From contig NZ_JAPEMA010000001.1 of NCBI RefSeq assembly GCF_026343185.1, forward strand, positions 5,146,001 to 5,210,000: a stretch of DNA of 64,000 bases, read 5' to 3'. Source of the DNA: Streptomyces sp. NBC_00091 (lineage in GTDB: Bacteria; Actinomycetota; Actinomycetes; Streptomycetales; Streptomycetaceae). Shown piece after piece: positions 60,468-64,000 of this stretch. The notes below the pieces were generated by a model. That model ran no database searches. It was not told the origin of the DNA and worked only from the letters and a program-made list of their open reading frames with translations. The first letter of the stretch is position 1, and the number at the start of each line of letters is the position of its first letter. The position numbers and the translations under genes are program-made.

Positions 60468-61768
60468 CCACCATCCTCAAGCCCGTGCCGGACCCGGCCG
60501 AGCCCGCCGCGCAGGAGACCTTCCGCCTCGACCCCGTCGAGCAGGCCATCCGCGACATCGCCGCGGGCCGCCCCGTGGTCGTCGTCGACGACGAGGACCG
60601 CGAGAACGAGGGCGACCTCGTCATCGCCGCCGAGAAGGCCACCCCCGAGATCGTCGCGTTCATGATGAGCGAGTGCCGCGGCCTGATCTGCGCCCCGATG
60701 GAGGGCCCCGAGCTGGAGCGCCTGGAGCTCCCGCAGATGGTCCAGAACAACACCGAGTCGATGAAGACCGCCTTCACCGTCTCCGTCGACGCGAGCGCCG
60801 AGCACGGCGTCACCACCGGCATCTCCGCCGCCGACCGCGCCACCACCCTGCGCCTCCTGGCCAACGGCACCTCCGGGGCCGGCGACTTCGTCCGCCCCGG
60901 CCACATCTTCCCGCTGCGCGCCAAGCCCGGCGGCGTACTGGTCCGCAACGGCCACACCGAGGCCGCCGTCGACCTCGCCCGCCTCGCGGGCCTGCGCCCC
61001 GCCGGCGCCATCGTGGAGATCGCCGGCGAGGACGGGGTCATGCTGCGGCTGCCCGAGCTGATCCCCTTCGCCCGCAAGCACGGCCTGACGATCATCTCCA
61101 TCGAGGACCTGATCGCCTACCGCCGCTCCGCCGAGCCCACCGTGCGCCGCGAGGCCGAGGTCAGCCTGCCGACCGCCTTCGGCGCGTTCACGGCGTACGG
61201 CTACCGCTCCACCGCCGACGGGGTCGAGCACGTCGCGCTCGTCCACGGAGAGGTCGGCGACGGCAAGGACGTCCTGGTCCGGATGCACTCCGAATGCCTG
61301 ACCGGCGACATCTTCGCCTCCCAGCGCTGCGACTGCGGCCCCCAGCTGCACGCCTCCATGGAGCGCATCAAGGCCGAGGGCCGCGGCGTGGTCGTCTACC
61401 TGCGCGGCCACGAGGGCCGCGGCATCGGACTGCTGTCCAAGCTGCGCGCCTACGAACTCCAGGAGCGCGGCCGCGACACCCTGGACGCCAACCTGGAACT
61501 CGGCCTGCCCGCCGACGCCCGGGACTACGGGGCCGGCGCCCAGATCCTCGCCGACCTCGGCGTCCGCAGCGTCCGGCTGCTCACCAACAACCCCGACAAG
61601 GCCGACGCCCTCGTCCAGCACGGCATCGCCGTCGCCGGCCGGGAGCCGATGCCCGTCGAGGCCGGCGAGCACAACCTGCGGTACCTGCGCACCAAGCGGG
61701 ACCGGATGGGCCACGACCTGCCCTGGCTGGAGGGGGCCGTGCCCACCTCCGCCTGCGGCAACCAGTGA
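60464..61768 (+). CDS. ribBA: bifunctional DHBP synthase / GTP cyclohydrolase II
   Basis: A 434-residue fusion. RibB part (to about 225) has [16 protein letters not shown] and [14 protein letters not shown]; RibA part (about 230-425) has the zinc site [15 protein letters not shown] and [10 protein letters not shown]. It makes both precursors: dihydroxybutanone phosphate from ribulose 5-phosphate and the pyrimidine from GTP. Its ATG lies in the ribM stop. A 43-base gap leads to ribH. Confidence 0.95.
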   Translation: MTTILKPVPDPAEPAAQETFRLDPVEQAIRDIAAGRPVVVVDDEDRENEGDLVIAAEKATPEIVAFMMSECRGLICAPMEGPELERLELPQMVQNNTESMKTAFTVSVDASAEHGVTTGISAADRATTLRLLANGTSGAGDFVRPGHIFPLRAKPGGVLVRNGHTEAAVDLARLAGLRPAGAIVEIAGEDGVMLRLPELIPFARKHGLTIISIEDLIAYRRSAEPTVRREAEVSLPTAFGAFTAYGYRSTADGVEHVALVHGEVGDGKDVLVRMHSECLTGDIFASQRCDCGPQLHASMERIKAEGRGVVVYLRGHEGRGIGLLSKLRAYELQERGRDTLDANLELGLPADARDYGAGAQILADLGVRSVRLLTNNPDKADALVQHGIAVAGREPMPVEAGEHNLRYLRTKRDRMGHDLPWLEGAVPTSACGNQ

Positions 61769-61811
61769 CCACGTACACCCACCACACCCAGACACACCGA
61801 GGAGCAGAGCT

Positions 61812-62297
61812 GTGAGCGGCAAGGGCGCACCCGAACTGAGCGTGAAGAACTGCGGCAACCTCCGGGTGGCCGTGATCGCGGCCCAGTGGCACGAGAAGGT
61901 CATGGACGGGCTGGTCGACGGCGCCCTGCGGGCCCTGCACGAGCTGGGCATCGACGAGCCCACCCTGCTGCGCGTCCCCGGCAGCTTCGAGCTCCCGGTC
62001 GTGGCGAAGGTACTGGCCGGTCGCGGTTACGATGCCATCGTCGCCCTCGGCGTGGTCATCCGCGGCGGCACCCCGCACTTCGACTACGTCTGCCAGGGCG
62101 TCACCCAGGGCCTGGTGCAGGTGTCGATCGACACCGGAGTCCCCGTCGGCTTCGGCGTCCTGACCTGCGACAACGACGAGCAGGCGCTGGACCGCGCCGG
62201 ACTCGAGGGGTCGAACGAGGACAAGGGGCACGAAGCGGTCACCGCCGCCGTCTCCACCGCCATGACCCTGCGGACCGTCAGCGAACCCTGGCGCTAG
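61812..62297 (+). CDS. ribH: lumazine synthase
   Basis: A 161-residue 6,7-dimethyl-8-ribityllumazine synthase with the usual motifs: [44 protein letters not shown] with the catalytic His, and [13 protein letters not shown]. It forms the lumazine from the RibD/RibB products. GTG start behind GAGGAG. It closes the riboflavin operon. Confidence 0.95.
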   Translation: MSGKGAPELSVKNCGNLRVAVIAAQWHEKVMDGLVDGALRALHELGIDEPTLLRVPGSFELPVVAKVLAGRGYDAIVALGVVIRGGTPHFDYVCQGVTQGLVQVSIDTGVPVGFGVLTCDNDEQALDRAGLEGSNEDKGHEAVTAAVSTAMTLRTVSEPWR

Positions 62298-62340
62298 TCC
62301 AAGGAGTGAACCCCGACACTGGGTCACGGGGCTGAGCCCT

Positions 62341-62346
62341 TACTCT
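62341..62346 (+). promoter_or_regulatory. possible -10 of the hisE-hisG unit
   Basis: TACTCT ends nine bases before the hisE ATG, so a transcript would be leaderless or nearly so. AGGGA in the short gap could also act as a ribosome site in read-through mRNA from ribH. Confidence 0.35.
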
Positions 62347-62355
62347 AGGGACATC

Positions 62356-62637
62356 ATGGCGAACAAACCCACCAAGAGTTTCGAAGAGCTCTTCACCGAG
62401 CTCCAGCTCAAGGCCGCCAACGGCGACCCCAGTTCCTCCCGCACCGCCGAGCTCGTGGGCAAGGGCGTCCATGCCATCGGCAAGAAGGTCGTCGAGGAGG
62501 CCGCCGAGGTCTGGATGGCCGCCGAGTACGAGGGCAAGGAAGCCGCCGCCGAGGAGATCTCCCAGCTGCTCTACCACGTCCAGGTGATGATGGTGGCGCG
62601 CGGGATCTCCCTCGAGGACGTCTACGCGCACCTCTAG
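62356..62637 (+). CDS. hisE: phosphoribosyl-ATP diphosphatase
   Basis: A 93-residue MazG-fold enzyme with the histidine-specific pattern [30 protein letters not shown] with metal-binding Glu residues and [14 protein letters not shown]. It hydrolyses phosphoribosyl-ATP, the second step of histidine synthesis. The usual actinobacterial order ribH-hisE-hisG is kept here. Confidence 0.95.
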   Translation: MANKPTKSFEELFTELQLKAANGDPSSSRTAELVGKGVHAIGKKVVEEAAEVWMAAEYEGKEAAAEEISQLLYHVQVMMVARGISLEDVYAHL

Positions 62638-62706
62638 GCCGGAGCTCCGCCCCCGGGGCCCCCGCCCCGCACCCACCTTTCGCAACCTACGCACCAAAGG
62701 AAGCCC

Positions 62707-63555
62707 ATGCTGCGCATCGCCGTCCCCAACAAGGGTTCACTCTCCGGACCGGCGTCGGCGATGCTCCATGAGGCCGGCTACCGCCAGCGCAAGGAGTCCA
62801 AGGAACTCGTCACGGTCGACCCCGACAACGAGGTCGAGTTCTTCTACCTCCGCCCGAAGGACATCGCGATCTACGTCGCCTCGGGCAAGCTGGACATCGG
62901 CATCACCGGCCGCGACCTGCTGCTGGACTCCGGCGCCAACGCCGAGGAGATCCTGCCGCTGAACTTCGGCCGCTCCACCTTCCGCTACGCCACCAAGCCC
63001 GGCACCGCGAAGGGCCCCGAGGACTTCGGCGGCATGACCATCGCGACCTCGTACGAGGGAATCGTCGGCAAGCACCTCGCCGACCTCGGCATCGACGCCG
63101 CCGTCGTCCACCTGGACGGCGCCGTCGAGACCGCCATCGAGCTCGGCGTCGCGCAGGTCATCGCCGACGTCGTCGAGACCGGCACCAGCCTGCGCAACGC
63201 GGGCCTGGAGGTCATCGGCGAGCCGATCCTGACCTCCGAGGCCGTGGTCATCCGCGGCAACGGCGCCGGCGCCGAGAACGCGCAGGCCCAGCAGTTCCTG
63301 CGCCGCCTCCAGGGCGTCCTGGTGGCCCGCAGCTACGTGATGATGGACTACGACTGCCGCGCCGAGCACCTCGAGCGCGCGGTCGCCCTCACCCCGGGCC
63401 TGGAGTCGCCGACGATCTCCCCGCTCCACAACGAGGGCTGGGTCGCGGTCCGCGCGATGGTCCCCGCCAAGGAAGCCCAGCGGATCATGGACGACCTGTA
63501 CGAGCTCGGCGCGCGCGCGATCCTCACCACCTCGATCCACGCCTGCCGTCTCTGA
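62707..63555 (+). CDS. hisG: ATP phosphoribosyltransferase, long form
   Basis: A 282-residue HisG of the long type, with the catalytic domains (AVPNKGSLSGPAS, DIGITGRDLLLDSG, DVVETGTSLRNAGLEVI) and the C-terminal regulatory domain of about 75 residues (GLESPTISPLHNEGWVAVRAMV) that binds histidine. First, feedback-controlled step of histidine synthesis. Ribosome site AAAGGAAG. Does not need HisZ. Confidence 0.95.
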   Translation: MLRIAVPNKGSLSGPASAMLHEAGYRQRKESKELVTVDPDNEVEFFYLRPKDIAIYVASGKLDIGITGRDLLLDSGANAEEILPLNFGRSTFRYATKPGTAKGPEDFGGMTIATSYEGIVGKHLADLGIDAAVVHLDGAVETAIELGVAQVIADVVETGTSLRNAGLEVIGEPILTSEAVVIRGNGAGAENAQAQQFLRRLQGVLVARSYVMMDYDCRAEHLERAVALTPGLESPTISPLHNEGWVAVRAMVPAKEAQRIMDDLYELGARAILTTSIHACRL

Positions 63556-63607
63556 CCCGTACGCCGCCCCGACCCGTACGCCACCTCCAGAAGGCACACC
63601 CAGCACC

Positions 63608-64000
63608 ATGAGCGAGTCCGCCGCCCAGCCCGCACTGCCCGCCCTGCCGGTCACCTTCCGGCCGAACCGCACCCGGGCGGTACTGCTGAGCGTCGGGCTC
63701 GCCATGTTCGCCACCATCACGGCGATCGCGGTGCTGCTGGAGAACCTCAGCCCCGGCGAGCGGATCAGCTTCGTCTTCACCGCCGTCCTGCTGAGCTCCG
63801 TCCTCGTCCTGCTCAGCCGCCCCAAGGTGGTCGCGGACGAGGCCGGGGTCACCGTGGTCAACCTCACCACCACCCGCCGCCTGGAGTGGGCGCAGATCCT
63901 GCGCGTCAACCTCCGCCCCGGCGACCCGTGGGTCTTCCTCGACCTCAGCGACGGCACCAGCCTGCCCGTCCTCGGCATCCAGCCCGGCGTCGCCAAGGCC
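63608..64000 (+). CDS. PH-domain membrane protein (3' end missing)
   Basis: 131 codons are visible before the right edge. Two hydrophobic helices (about 24-44 and 54-70) are followed by a bacterial PH-like region (VVADEAGVTVVNLTTTRRLEWAQI, WVFLDLSDGTSLPVLG). The position behind hisG is conserved in Streptomyces. Function unknown. Confidence 0.8.
   Translation, partial: MSESAAQPALPALPVTFRPNRTRAVLLSVGLAMFATITAIAVLLENLSPGERISFVFTAVLLSSVLVLLSRPKVVADEAGVTVVNLTTTRRLEWAQILRVNLRPGDPWVFLDLSDGTSLPVLGIQPGVAKA

Overview
The window is chromosomal DNA of a Streptomyces or close relative. It is very GC-rich, uses many GTG starts, and has AGGAGG-type ribosome sites, long runs of start/stop-overlapping genes, a SCO0930-type lipoprotein and a DasR-type chitinase promoter. 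No tRNA, rRNA, CRISPR, prophage or PKS/NRPS gene was seen.

1-25.8 kb is one long co-oriented array. It opens with a 5'-truncated benzoylformate decarboxylase-like ThDP enzyme, three SnoaL-like proteins, a GMC oxidoreductase, a DJ-1/PfpI protein, a VOC protein and an AGE-type epimerase. A signalling block follows: two STAS proteins around a glycogen debranching enzyme, an RsbW-like kinase, an RsbU-like phosphatase and a ParA-like ATPase, closed by a terminator. Next come a second PfpI protein, an aldehyde dehydrogenase, an F420-type reductase, a three-subunit molybdenum hydroxylase, an MFS transporter, a cyclic-nucleotide-domain histidine kinase and a fourth SnoaL-like protein, closed by a 17-bp-stem terminator. 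A TMEM175-like channel and an IS701-derived gene lacking all three catalytic acids, coupled to xdhC, end the run. I read this as an oxidative pathway for an unknown carbonyl substrate with its own partner-switching control.

25.7-38.6 kb holds a cupin and guaB1 facing away from a DosR-like box, then a minus-strand LytS kinase, acetate-type symporter and LytTR regulator. A 1,387-residue trypsin-STAND-WD40 protein (14 repeats) lies between the regulator and the symporter/kinase pair. A SCO0930-type lipoprotein and an SGNH hydrolase follow.

38.7-49.2 kb looks like a lysine-use region: an amino-acid permease with an Lrp/AsnC gene, a 1,533-residue orphan protein, a GNAT protein, and davA-davB homologues. 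The permease and davA promoters share the same three-box upstream layout, which suggests common control.

49.5-57.5 kb carries a DUF5995 protein, a uracil/xanthine permease, an MFS/ROK pair sharing a palindromic operator, an NmrA-like reductase and a secreted GH18 chitinase with classic chi promoter repeats. 57.7-64 kb is the FMN-riboswitch-led riboflavin operon ribD-ribE-ribM-ribBA-ribH, then hisE, hisG and a truncated PH-domain gene.
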